Shown here in pieces: positions 32,250-39,070 of a stretch of 39,070 nucleotides of DNA. The stretch's first letter is position 1. Each line of letters starts with the position of its first letter. The notes under the pieces are model-generated. The model did no database searches, had not been told where the DNA came from, and saw only the letters and a program-made list of their open reading frames with translations. The stretch comes from Streptosporangiaceae bacterium. GTDB lineage: Bacteria; Actinomycetota; Actinomycetes; Streptosporangiales; Streptosporangiaceae. The stretch lies in contig JAICYD010000063.1 of assembly GCA_025934375.1 (NCBI GenBank), positions 1 to 39,070 on the forward strand, written 5' to 3'. The position numbers were made by a program, and so were the translations under genes.

Positions 32250-32413
32250 CCGCGCGGCCGCTCGCTGACGCAACATACACGTTCACCCCACCAGGCGCAC
32301 GCTGAGCTATTAATGTGTGACTTGGAGTTATCTAGGGTCAAGCAAGCGTTCATGCGGTGCTGTGCAGAGCACGCGTCGGGGCAGTGGGAGCGGACGAGAC
32401 GACAGGCGGAGGC

Positions 32414-35400
32414 ATGTCAGCGGTCCAGGACGCGATCAGGCAGCGCCAGCGGGGATTCTGGCGCTTCATGCGGTGGCCATGGTGCTGGCCGTTGCTCGCG
32501 ATGCCGATTGCGGTCATCGCCTACGTATTGTCAGTCGTCGCCACGGACGTGGCCCTCGCGGGCTGGGAACTGGCCAGGATGCGGCCCCGCACCGGCGACC
32601 TGGTGCTCTTCGCCTTGCTGATGACCTGCGGGGCGATGTGCATCGAGGTGACCAGGCGGCTGGGGCAGCCCTCGGGTATCTCCCGTGACCTGCTGTCAGC
32701 GTGGTGGCTGCCGGTGGCGCTGCTGCTGCCGCCCGGCTACGCGATGGTGGCTCCGGCGATCCTCGGCGTGATACTGGCCGTGCGGATCCAGCGAACGCCG
32801 CTGTACCGCCGGGTCTTCAGCTCCGCCGCGCTGGGGCTGGCCGGGGCGACCGCCTCGGCCTTGTTCCACCTGCTTACCCCGGGCCGTGCCGGGTACCTGC
32901 GCCCGCACGAGGTGGCCGCCGCGATCGGCTGCGCGCTGGTGTTCGCCGTATTGAACACGTGCGTGGTCGCGGTCGCCGCGCAGCTCGCCGAGCCGGCCGG
33001 CCGGCTTGCCGACCAGCTGTGGGACCGCGAGCGGACAGTGCTCGACCTTACCGAGATCTGCGTGGGGATCCTGGTAACGATCGCCTGCGGGATTAGCCCG
33101 CTGCTGCTGCTCGTCGCGCTTCCCCCGGCGCTGCTGCTGCAGCGCAGCCTCATGCACGCCCAGCTCACCGCGGCGGCCCGCACCGACGCGAAGACAGGGT
33201 TGCTGAACGCGGCGACCTGGCAGCGCGAGGCGGACGCGGAGATCGCCCGCGCGCTGCGGCGCGGCGACTCCCTCGCACTGCTGCTCGCCGACGTGGACCA
33301 CTTCAAGGAGATCAACGACACGCACGGCCACCTCATCGGTGATGACATGCTCCGCGCGCTGGCCAGCGAGCTGCGCCAGCAGGTGCGCGAGTCCGACATC
33401 GTGGGCCGGTTCGGCGGTGAGGAGTTCGTCATCTTGCTGCCGCATACCAGGGCCGCCGAGGCATGCGGGATCGCCGAGCGGCTCCGCAGGGCCGCAGGCG
33501 CCCTCGCCGTGCTGGCCGACGACGGGAGCGTGGGGGCCACGATCTCTATCGGGGTAGCCGCGCTTCACCAGCACGGACGGGAGCTCTTCGAGCTGCTCGC
33601 CGCCGCTGACCTGGCCCTTTACCGGGCCAAGCACACCGGTCGCGACCGGGTCTGCTTGTATAACCCGCACGCCGTATCCGACCCTGACCATTTAGCGCTG
33701 GCGCGCCGGGCAAGGGGCGGAAGGCCTGGATGGCAGGCGTGTACGTCCCAGCGAGGCGGAGCCAATAGGCTTGACATCATGGCAGAGTTCATTTACCAGC
33801 TGCGCGGCGTCCGCAAGGCTCACGGGGACAAGGTGGTCCTCGACAACGTCACCCTGAGCTTCCTGCCGGGGGCGAAGATCGGCGTCGTCGGCCCGAACGG
33901 CACCGGTAAATCCACCCTGCTCAAGATCATGGCAGGGACGGAGCACAGTTCCAATGGGGAGGCCCGGCTGATGCCGGGATACACCGTCGGCATCCTGCCG
34001 CAAGAGCCCACGCTTAACGAGGACAAGACGGTACTCGGCAACGTGGAGGAAGGCGTCGCCGAGACCAAGAAGCTGATCGACGAGTACAACGAGATCGCCG
34101 AGAAGATGGCGACCGACTACTCCGACGAGATGCTGGAGCAGATGGGCAAGCTCCAGGAGCAGCTGGACCACAAGAACGCGTGGGACCTGGAGAGCCAGCT
34201 TGAGCAGGCGATGGACGCGCTTCGCTGTCCGCCCGGGGAATCCGACGTCACCACCTTGTCCGGGGGCGAACGGCGGCGCGTCGCCCTGTGCAAGCTCCTG
34301 CTCCAGCAACCCGACCTGCTGCTCTTGGACGAGCCGACCAACCACCTGGACGCCGAGTCCGTGTTGTGGCTCGAGCAGCACCTGGAGGCCTACCCGGGCA
34401 CGGTCGTCGCCATCACCCACGACCGGTACTTCCTGGACAACGTCGCCCAGTGGATCCTCGAGCTCGACCGCGGCCACGCCTTCCCGTACGAGGGCAACTA
34501 CTCCACCTACCTGGAGACGAAGGCTTCCCGGATCAAGGTCGAGGGGGCCAAGGACGCCAAGCTCCGCAAGCGCCTCGACGACGAGCTTGAATGGGTCCGG
34601 TCCTCGCCCCGCGCCCGCCAGGCCAAGTCCCGCTCCCGGCTGGAGCGCTATGAGGAGATGGCCGCCGAGGCCGACAAGAACCGCAAGCTCGACTTCGAGG
34701 AGATCCAGATCCCCCCGGGTCCCCGGCTGGGCAACCTGGTCGTCGAGGTCAGCGACCTGGCCAAGGGCTTCGGGGACCGGGTGCTGTATGACAACCTGAG
34801 CTTCTCGCTGCCGCGCAACGGCATCGTCGGCGTCATCGGGCCCAACGGCGTCGGCAAGACGACCCTGTTCAAGATGATCGTGGGCGACGAGAAGCCAGAC
34901 AGCGGCACGATCAAGATCGGGGAGACCGTCACGGTTTCCTACGCCGACCAGAACCGGGCCGGCATCGACCCCAAGAAGAACGTCTGGGAGGCAATCTCCG
35001 ACGGCGAGACGTTCATCCGCGTCGGCAACGTGGAGATCCCGAGCCGGGCCTACGTCGCGGCGTTCGGCTTCAAGGGCGCCGACCAGCAAAAGCCGTCCGG
35101 CATCATGTCCGGCGGCGAGCGCAACCGGATGAACCTAGCGCTCACCCTCAAGCAGGGCGGCAACCTGCTCCTCCTCGACGAGCCGACCAACGACCTCGAC
35201 GTCGAGACCCTGAGCAGCCTGGAGAACGCCCTGCTCGAGTTCCCCGGCTGCGCCGTGGTCGTCTCCCACGACCGGTGGTTCCTGGACCGAGTGGCCACGC
35301 ACATCCTCGCCTACGAGGGCGAGTCCAAGTGGTTCTGGTTCGAGGGCAACTTCGAGTCGTACGAGAAGAACAAGGTCGAGCGGCTCGGCGCCGACGCCGC

Positions 35401-35443
35401 CCGTCCGCACCGCGCCACCTACAAGAAGCTGACCCGGGGCTGA
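32414..35443 (+). CDS. membrane diguanylate cyclase (GGDEF) whose frame continues into ettA
   Basis: The first 455 codons encode about six membrane helices (residues ~20-245) followed by a GGDEF domain: ARTDAKTGLLNAATWQREAD, LLADVDHFKEINDTHGHLIGD and the active motif GGEEF (334-338), with RESD five residues before it forming an intact product-inhibition I-site. It should make cyclic di-GMP at the membrane. ATG at 32414 has GGCGGAGG upstream. No stop codon separates this gene from ettA (ATG 33779): the frame is continuous for 1,009 codons. Either a true fusion, a lost stop, or a sequencing indel or substitution; the linker (RARGGRPGWQACTSQRGG) looks like translated non-coding DNA. Confidence 0.8.
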   Translation: MSAVQDAIRQRQRGFWRFMRWPWCWPLLAMPIAVIAYVLSVVATDVALAGWELARMRPRTGDLVLFALLMTCGAMCIEVTRRLGQPSGISRDLLSAWWLPVALLLPPGYAMVAPAILGVILAVRIQRTPLYRRVFSSAALGLAGATASALFHLLTPGRAGYLRPHEVAAAIGCALVFAVLNTCVVAVAAQLAEPAGRLADQLWDRERTVLDLTEICVGILVTIACGISPLLLLVALPPALLLQRSLMHAQLTAAARTDAKTGLLNAATWQREADAEIARALRRGDSLALLLADVDHFKEINDTHGHLIGDDMLRALASELRQQVRESDIVGRFGGEEFVILLPHTRAAEACGIAERLRRAAGALAVLADDGSVGATISIGVAALHQHGRELFELLAAADLALYRAKHTGRDRVCLYNPHAVSDPDHLALARRARGGRPGWQACTSQRGGANRLDIMAEFIYQLRGVRKAHGDKVVLDNVTLSFLPGAKIGVVGPNGTGKSTLLKIMAGTEHSSNGEARLMPGYTVGILPQEPTLNEDKTVLGNVEEGVAETKKLIDEYNEIAEKMATDYSDEMLEQMGKLQEQLDHKNAWDLESQLEQAMDALRCPPGESDVTTLSGGERRRVALCKLLLQQPDLLLLDEPTNHLDAESVLWLEQHLEAYPGTVVAITHDRYFLDNVAQWILELDRGHAFPYEGNYSTYLETKASRIKVEGAKDAKLRKRLDDELEWVRSSPRARQAKSRSRLERYEEMAAEADKNRKLDFEEIQIPPGPRLGNLVVEVSDLAKGFGDRVLYDNLSFSLPRNGIVGVIGPNGVGKTTLFKMIVGDEKPDSGTIKIGETVTVSYADQNRAGIDPKKNVWEAISDGETFIRVGNVEIPSRAYVAAFGFKGADQQKPSGIMSGGERNRMNLALTLKQGGNLLLLDEPTNDLDVETLSSLENALLEFPGCAVVVSHDRWFLDRVATHILAYEGESKWFWFEGNFESYEKNKVERLGADAARPHRATYKKLTRG
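33766..33781 (+). promoter_or_regulatory. probable leaderless promoter of ettA
   Basis: TAGGCT (33766-33771) ends exactly 7 nt before the ATG at 33779, the arrangement of leaderless actinobacterial mRNAs with a TANNNT -10 box and transcription starting at the A of ATG. No Shine-Dalgarno precedes this ATG. No clear -35 is seen. It supports separate expression of ettA despite the open upstream frame. Confidence 0.5.
33779..35443 (+). CDS. ettA: energy-dependent translational throttle ABC-F protein EttA
   Basis: 554 residues from ATG 33779, the normal EttA length. Two ABC domains: Walker A GPNGTGKS (38-45) and GPNGVGKT, signatures LSGGERRRVALC and MSGGERNRMNLAL, Walker B LLLLDEPTNHLD and LLLLDEPTNDLD. 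The helical P-site tRNA interaction linker lies between them (RLDDELEWVRSSPRARQAKSRSRLERYEEM). It binds the ribosomal E site and gates entry into elongation according to ATP/ADP. It lies at the end of a continuous frame with the GGDEF gene but probably has its own leaderless start. The thioesterase gene follows immediately. Word usage changes toward its 3' end. Confidence 0.95.
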   Translation: MAEFIYQLRGVRKAHGDKVVLDNVTLSFLPGAKIGVVGPNGTGKSTLLKIMAGTEHSSNGEARLMPGYTVGILPQEPTLNEDKTVLGNVEEGVAETKKLIDEYNEIAEKMATDYSDEMLEQMGKLQEQLDHKNAWDLESQLEQAMDALRCPPGESDVTTLSGGERRRVALCKLLLQQPDLLLLDEPTNHLDAESVLWLEQHLEAYPGTVVAITHDRYFLDNVAQWILELDRGHAFPYEGNYSTYLETKASRIKVEGAKDAKLRKRLDDELEWVRSSPRARQAKSRSRLERYEEMAAEADKNRKLDFEEIQIPPGPRLGNLVVEVSDLAKGFGDRVLYDNLSFSLPRNGIVGVIGPNGVGKTTLFKMIVGDEKPDSGTIKIGETVTVSYADQNRAGIDPKKNVWEAISDGETFIRVGNVEIPSRAYVAAFGFKGADQQKPSGIMSGGERNRMNLALTLKQGGNLLLLDEPTNDLDVETLSSLENALLEFPGCAVVVSHDRWFLDRVATHILAYEGESKWFWFEGNFESYEKNKVERLGADAARPHRATYKKLTRG

Positions 35444-35445
35444 TC

Positions 35446-35856
35446 TTGCGGCACATCTACCGCTGCCCACTGCGCTGGGCGGACATGGACGCGTACGGCC
35501 ACGTCAACAACGTGGTCTTCCTCCGCTACCTGGAGGAGGCCCGTATCGACTTCCTGTTCCGCCCGGAGAAGGACTTCAAGCAGGGGTCCGTGGTGGCACG
35601 CCATGAGATCGACTACAAGCGGCAGCTCGTCCACCGGCACCACCCGGTCGACATCGAGCTGTGGGTCACGGAGATCAGGGCCGCCTCCTTCACCCTCACC
35701 TACGAGGTCAAGGACGGGGACGTGGTCTACGTCCAGGCCTCCACGGTGATCGTGCCGTTCGACTTCGAGGCACAGCGGCCCCGGCGGCTCACCGCCGAGG
35801 AGCGGGAGTTCCTCCAGGAGTACACGGACGCCAAGGAGGAGGCCGTCGCCGCATGA
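35446..35856 (+). CDS. hotdog-fold acyl-CoA thioesterase
   Basis: 136 aa from TTG 35446, just 2 nt after the ettA stop. Single 4HBT domain: LRWADMDAYGHVNNVVFLRYLEEARIDF with the catalytic Asp-containing motif, then ARHEIDYKRQLVHR and IRAASFTLTYEV. It should hydrolyse acyl-CoA or acyl-carrier thioesters in the cytosol. CTG 35440 overlapping the ettA stop, or the far-upstream frame inside ettA, are less likely starts. The stop overlaps the next gene (ATGA). The position after ettA is conserved in actinobacteria as I recall (Rv2475c region). Confidence 0.9.
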   Translation: MRHIYRCPLRWADMDAYGHVNNVVFLRYLEEARIDFLFRPEKDFKQGSVVARHEIDYKRQLVHRHHPVDIELWVTEIRAASFTLTYEVKDGDVVYVQASTVIVPFDFEAQRPRRLTAEEREFLQEYTDAKEEAVAA

Positions 35857-36575
35857 CGGTGCTCCACCTCGCCGACGAGGGGGAGGCCGCGGATCTCGCG
35901 GCCTTCCTCTCCCGGCTGCTCCACTACGACCGTTCGGCCGCGGTGCGCCTCCAGGCGGCCGGCACGGCGCTGGCCGTCTTCGGCCGGCCGCCCTCCTTCG
36001 AGGTGCTGGCGGTGCGCGCGGTACGGCTGGCCAAGCCGTACGAGAACGGGCTCGACGACACGCTCGACGTGACCGTCTCGGCCGGTGAACTGCTCGAGTC
36101 CGTGGACGAGCAGGCGGCCACCTCCGGTGTACCAAGCGCGGTGACCGGGCCGCCCTGGGCCGGGGTGCTGCCCCCGCGCGGGGGCTGGCGGACCGAGGCG
36201 GGGCTGCCCGGCCCGGACGCCCTGCGGGCGCTGGTCGCCGCCGCGGTGGCGGAGTTCCGTACGCGCATGGAGGAGCTGGCCCCCGAGGACCGGACGCGGG
36301 CCGAGCTGGACCGGGTCGGGCGGGAGATCTGGTCCCGGACCGTCGGGGAGACCGGGCTGCCGGTGCGGGCCGTGCACGCGGCCCAGTCGCTCGGGTTCCT
36401 GCGGACGCGCCGAACGCCGCCGGGCTCGGAGGCCGGGGCCGGGTCCGGCGCCGGCCTCGGCGAGGACGCGCCGAAGCTGCTGTCCTCCGGCGCGTGGCTG
36501 CGGCTGCGTACGCCCTTCGGGTCCGTCGCGCTGCGGCGGGCGGGGACCGGGGCCCTGGGCATCAGCGTGCGCTGA
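35853..36575 (+). CDS. conserved hypothetical protein downstream of thioesterase
   Basis: 240 aa, ATG overlapping the thioesterase stop (ATGA). No recognised catalytic motif. The N-terminal half has LSRLLHYDRSAAVRLQAAGTALAVFGRPPSFEVLAVRAVRLA, the middle has LDVTVSAGELL and PPRGGWRTEAGLP, and the C-terminus ends SGAWLRLRTPFGSVALRRAG. No membrane helices or signal peptide. I have the impression of an actinobacterial family that follows the thioesterase gene, function unknown to me. Composition is very GC-rich and streptomycete-like, unlike the first 35 kb. Confidence 0.75.
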   Translation: MTVLHLADEGEAADLAAFLSRLLHYDRSAAVRLQAAGTALAVFGRPPSFEVLAVRAVRLAKPYENGLDDTLDVTVSAGELLESVDEQAATSGVPSAVTGPPWAGVLPPRGGWRTEAGLPGPDALRALVAAAVAEFRTRMEELAPEDRTRAELDRVGREIWSRTVGETGLPVRAVHAAQSLGFLRTRRTPPGSEAGAGSGAGLGEDAPKLLSSGAWLRLRTPFGSVALRRAGTGALGISVR

Positions 36576-36599
36576 GGCCGCTCGGGCCGCCCCCGGCGC

Positions 36600-37559
36600 T
36601 CAGTCCGGGGGCTCGCTGTCGTCCGGGCGTACGGCGATGTGGTCGCTCTCCAGTTCCAGGGCGACGCGGTCGCGCATGCCGAGGGCCGCGGTGTAGTCGG
36701 CGGGCAGCTGGAGCCGGCCGGCGCGGTCGAGCATGGCGTACTCGCGGGCCACCACCGTCTCGTGGCCGGTCTCGGCGTCCACCTCGCTGCGGCGCAGGAC
36801 CTCCGTGGAGGTGCGGCCGTCGCGGATGGCGACGGTGCGGCGGACCTCGCCGGCCACCGCCTGGTCGTGGGTGACGATGACGACCGTGGTGCCCAGGTGT
36901 TCGTTGGCCGTGCGGAACGCGGCGAAGATCTGTTCCGCGGTGTGGGAGTCCAGCTCGCCCGTCGGCTCGTCCGCCAGCAGGACGGACGGGTTGCCGGCGA
37001 GGGCCACGGCGATGGCGACCCGCTGCTGCTGCCCGCCGGACATCTGCTGCGGGCGCCGGTCGCGGCAGTCCGCGACGCCCATCAGGTCCAGGAGCTCCAG
37101 CGCGCGTTCGGCGCGCGCCGCCCGGCGTCCACCGGTGCCGGACAGCTGCATGGGCAGGGTCACGTTCTGCGCGGCCGTCAGGTAGGGCATCAGGTTCCGG
37201 GACGTCTGCTGCCACACGAAGCCGACCACCGTACGGCGGTAGGCGAGGCGGTCCTTCGCCGTCATCGCGAGCAGGTCGCGCCCGGCGACCCGGGCCGCCC
37301 CGGCGGTGGGCGTGTCCAGACCGGCCAGGATGTTCATCAGCGTGGACTTGCCGCTGCCCGAGGCGCCCACCAGGGCCATCAGCTCGCCCTCCCGGACCAG
37401 GAGGTCGAGTCCCTGGAGCGCCTGCACCTCCACCCCGTCCGCGCTGAAGATCCGGACCAGGCGGTCGCAGGTGATCAGGGCGTCGTGCCCGTAGGCGGGC
37501 CGGTCCCGGGACGCCGTGGCGCGGTCGGCCAGCTCCGCGAGGGTGGGGTCGGTCGTCAT
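36600..37559 (-). CDS. ABC transporter ATPase of MacB/LolD type
   Basis: About 319 aa. Walker A LVGASGSGKSTLMNILAGLD, Q-loop GFVWQQTSRNLMPYLTA, signature MSGGQQQRVAIAVAL, Walker B SVLLADEPTGELD and switch His VIVTHD. This pattern drives FtsX-like permeases (export of lipoproteins, peptides or antibiotics). An extra C-terminal ~70 residues (EYAMLDRAGRLQLPADYTAALGMRDRVALELE) look like an AbrB-like swapped-hairpin tail, known in some actinobacterial members. ATG 37559 has GGAGGAGA upstream. It follows the permease gene on the minus strand by 52 nt. Confidence 0.92.
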   Translation of the reverse strand: MTTDPTLAELADRATASRDRPAYGHDALITCDRLVRIFSADGVEVQALQGLDLLVREGELMALVGASGSGKSTLMNILAGLDTPTAGAARVAGRDLLAMTAKDRLAYRRTVVGFVWQQTSRNLMPYLTAAQNVTLPMQLSGTGGRRAARAERALELLDLMGVADCRDRRPQQMSGGQQQRVAIAVALAGNPSVLLADEPTGELDSHTAEQIFAAFRTANEHLGTTVVIVTHDQAVAGEVRRTVAIRDGRTSTEVLRRSEVDAETGHETVVAREYAMLDRAGRLQLPADYTAALGMRDRVALELESDHIAVRPDDSEPPD

Positions 37560-37611
37560 CGGGTCTCCTCCGTGTCCGCGTCCGCGGTCCGCCGTGTCTG
37601 CGCTCGCGCCC

Positions 37612-39070
37612 TCACCGCGCGTCACCCGCCCTGAGTTCCGCCACCGCTCCGCGCCGGCCCGACCACCACGCCTGGACGGCCGCCACCCCCACCGCCAGGA
37701 CCAGCACCGCCACCGCCGGGACGGCCAGCGACCACGGGTCGGCGCTCAGTTCCGCGCGCCCCGCCGGGGACGTCGTCGCCGGCACCGCGAGGGTCGTCAG
37801 GTCGATGCCGGGGGACAGGAGGCGCACGGCGGCCCAGCCGGTCAGGATGCCGCCCAGAGCCGCCGGCAGCGCCTGCGGGAGGGACTCCAGGACCAGCAGG
37901 CGGCGGCCCTGGGCGCGGGTGAGGCCCATGGTGCGCAGCCGGGCGAGGAGCGCGGCGCGTTCGGGGGCGGCGCTCGCGAGGGACAGCAGCAGGGCCAGGG
38001 CGGCGTAGCCGGCGGCGGCGGCCACGGCGGCCGTGTAGATGCGCTCCCCGCCGGACTGCAGCGGGGAGTCCACGTAGGTGCCGCGCTCCTCGGACCGCAG
38101 GTGGACGGTGCCGGCGTCGTCCGCCGCCCGGTGCACCGCGCCCGCGTCCAGGTCGCCGCCGGTCAGCAGCGCCACGTTCGGCCGGGTGGCCGCGGCCGGC
38201 AGTTGGGCCCGGTCCACGACGAGGAAGTCGTCGCCGTTCACGGCCGGAGTGCGGTCGCGGACCAGCACGATCCGCAGGGTGGCGAGGGTGCCGTCGGCCA
38301 GCCGCACGTGGAACGTGTCGGTGCCCAGCCGTTCGGCGACCGCGGGGGAGGCCAGCGCCGGCCGGACGGCGTCCTCGGAGCCGCCCTCGGCGCCGTCGGG
38401 CCGCCCCAGCTCGCCCGCGGGGAAGGCGCCGAGGCCCGTCCGTCCGGCCAGCGCCGCGTAGCCGGCCGGGTCCACCGTCGCGAGCGGCAGCGACTGGCGG
38501 CCGTTCTGGATCTTGGCCTGGTAGTCGATGCCGACCTCGGTGACCTCCCGCACCCCGGGCGCCTGCCCGAGACGGCCGGCCAGCCCGGCGGGCAGCGCGG
38601 CCTCCGCCTCCACCCGGGCGTCGGCGCCGACCGAGAGCAGCGCCGCCCGGTCGCGGGCGTCGGCCACGCCGTTGAGCACCGACCCGCCGAACGCCGCCAC
38701 GGTGAACGCGGTCAGCAGGGCGAGGAGGGGCAGCACGGCGGAGGCGGAGGTACGGCCCGCCCGGGCCAGCGCGAGCGGCCCGACGGCGCCCCGCAGCCGC
38801 CTGGCCGGGCGGGCCAGCCCGCGCAGCGGCAGCGGGTACAGGCGCACCAGCACCAGCGCGGCGATCACCCCGACCAGGACCGGGGCCACCGCCACCAGGT
38901 CACCGGCGCCGTCCGTCGCCCCGCGCCGGCGCAGCATCTCGACCGCGCCGAGCGCGAGGACCACGACGGTCAGTTCGGCGACGGTACGGCGCCGGGACGC
39001 CCGCGCGGACGCCACGTCGCGCCGGCCGTCGTGGATCCGTACGGCGTGGTGGGCGGCGGCGGCCCGCAGC
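37612..39070 (-). CDS. FtsX-like ABC permease, 5'-truncated by the window edge
   Basis: C-terminal ~486 codons of a large permease; the frame continues to the window end (HHAVRIHDGRRDVASARAS), so the GTG at 39015 is internal, not the start. Hydrophobic helices occur near the top (AELTVVVLALGAVEML, VAPVLVGVIAALVLVRLYP), in LLALLTAFTVAAFGGSVLNG, and in a C-terminal FtsX block (YTAAVAAAAGYAALALLLSLAS, RLRTMGLTRAQGRRLLVLESLPQALPAALGGILTGW). Between them is a large extracytoplasmic domain. Together with the ATPase it forms an exporter or lipoprotein-release type system; substrate unknown. Confidence 0.9.
   Translation of the reverse strand, partial: LRAAAAHHAVRIHDGRRDVASARASRRRTVAELTVVVLALGAVEMLRRRGATDGAGDLVAVAPVLVGVIAALVLVRLYPLPLRGLARPARRLRGAVGPLALARAGRTSASAVLPLLALLTAFTVAAFGGSVLNGVADARDRAALLSVGADARVEAEAALPAGLAGRLGQAPGVREVTEVGIDYQAKIQNGRQSLPLATVDPAGYAALAGRTGLGAFPAGELGRPDGAEGGSEDAVRPALASPAVAERLGTDTFHVRLADGTLATLRIVLVRDRTPAVNGDDFLVVDRAQLPAAATRPNVALLTGGDLDAGAVHRAADDAGTVHLRSEERGTYVDSPLQSGGERIYTAAVAAAAGYAALALLLSLASAAPERAALLARLRTMGLTRAQGRRLLVLESLPQALPAALGGILTGWAAVRLLSPGIDLTTLAVPATTSPAGRAELSADPWSLAVPAVAVLVLAVGVAAVQAWWSGRRGAVAELRAGDAR

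Overview
The window is high-GC actinobacterial DNA: GTG and TTG starts, 1-4 nt start/stop overlaps, GC-rich third positions, and an ssb-ettA-thioesterase gene order that I recall as conserved in mycobacteria and streptomycetes. A filamentous actinobacterium (Streptosporangiales- or Streptomycetales-like) is the best guess; the genus cannot be fixed from the sequence alone. The last ~3.6 kb (from about 35.2 kb) has a different word usage from the rest and may be a compositional boundary or an assembly join inside the conserved gene ettA.

Layout. 0-3 kb: the 3' part of an ATP-binding regulator, an opposing nucleoside hydrolase, and glyA with a structured leader. 3.2-7.7 kb: a damage-tolerance pair (DUF6504-like protein plus DnaE2-type polymerase) behind a good promoter, without imuA/imuB. 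7.8-10.3 kb: a GtrA-like membrane protein facing an epimerase/glycosyltransferase-2 operon. 10.7-12.7 kb: a CbiC/CobH-family protein with substituted catalytic residues, next to a CysG-type siroheme/cobalamin enzyme. 12.7-17 kb: two coupled dynamin-like GTPases. 17.2-27 kb: an eight-gene minus-strand operon joining an FAD oxidoreductase, both subunits of an aconitase-X enzyme, an IlvD/Edd dehydratase and a complete branched-chain-amino-acid-type ABC importer (LivF, LivH, a LivM-LivG fusion and a lipoprotein binding protein). This looks like an uptake-and-dehydration catabolic pathway with no obvious named counterpart. A rmlB gene and a LysR regulator follow. 29.6-32 kb: a soluble HtrA protease, a P-loop kinase-like protein and an SSB paralogue with DnaA-box-like sites upstream. 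32.4-36.6 kb: a GGDEF protein whose frame runs without a stop into ettA, then a thioesterase and a hypothetical protein. 36.6-39.07 kb: an ABC ATPase and a truncated FtsX-like permease.

Repeats run through the first 35 kb. Tandem repeats of 15, 18 or 21 bp lie inside or beside at least six genes. Two longer dispersed families each occur twice about 10-14 kb apart. These copies sit in intergenic DNA and also as open, translated sequence at the edges or linkers of proteins (the C-terminus of the glycosyltransferase, the N-terminus of LivF, the LivM-LivG linker). The catabolic operon, the GGDEF-ettA continuous frame and the coding-compatible repeats are the items most worth following up.
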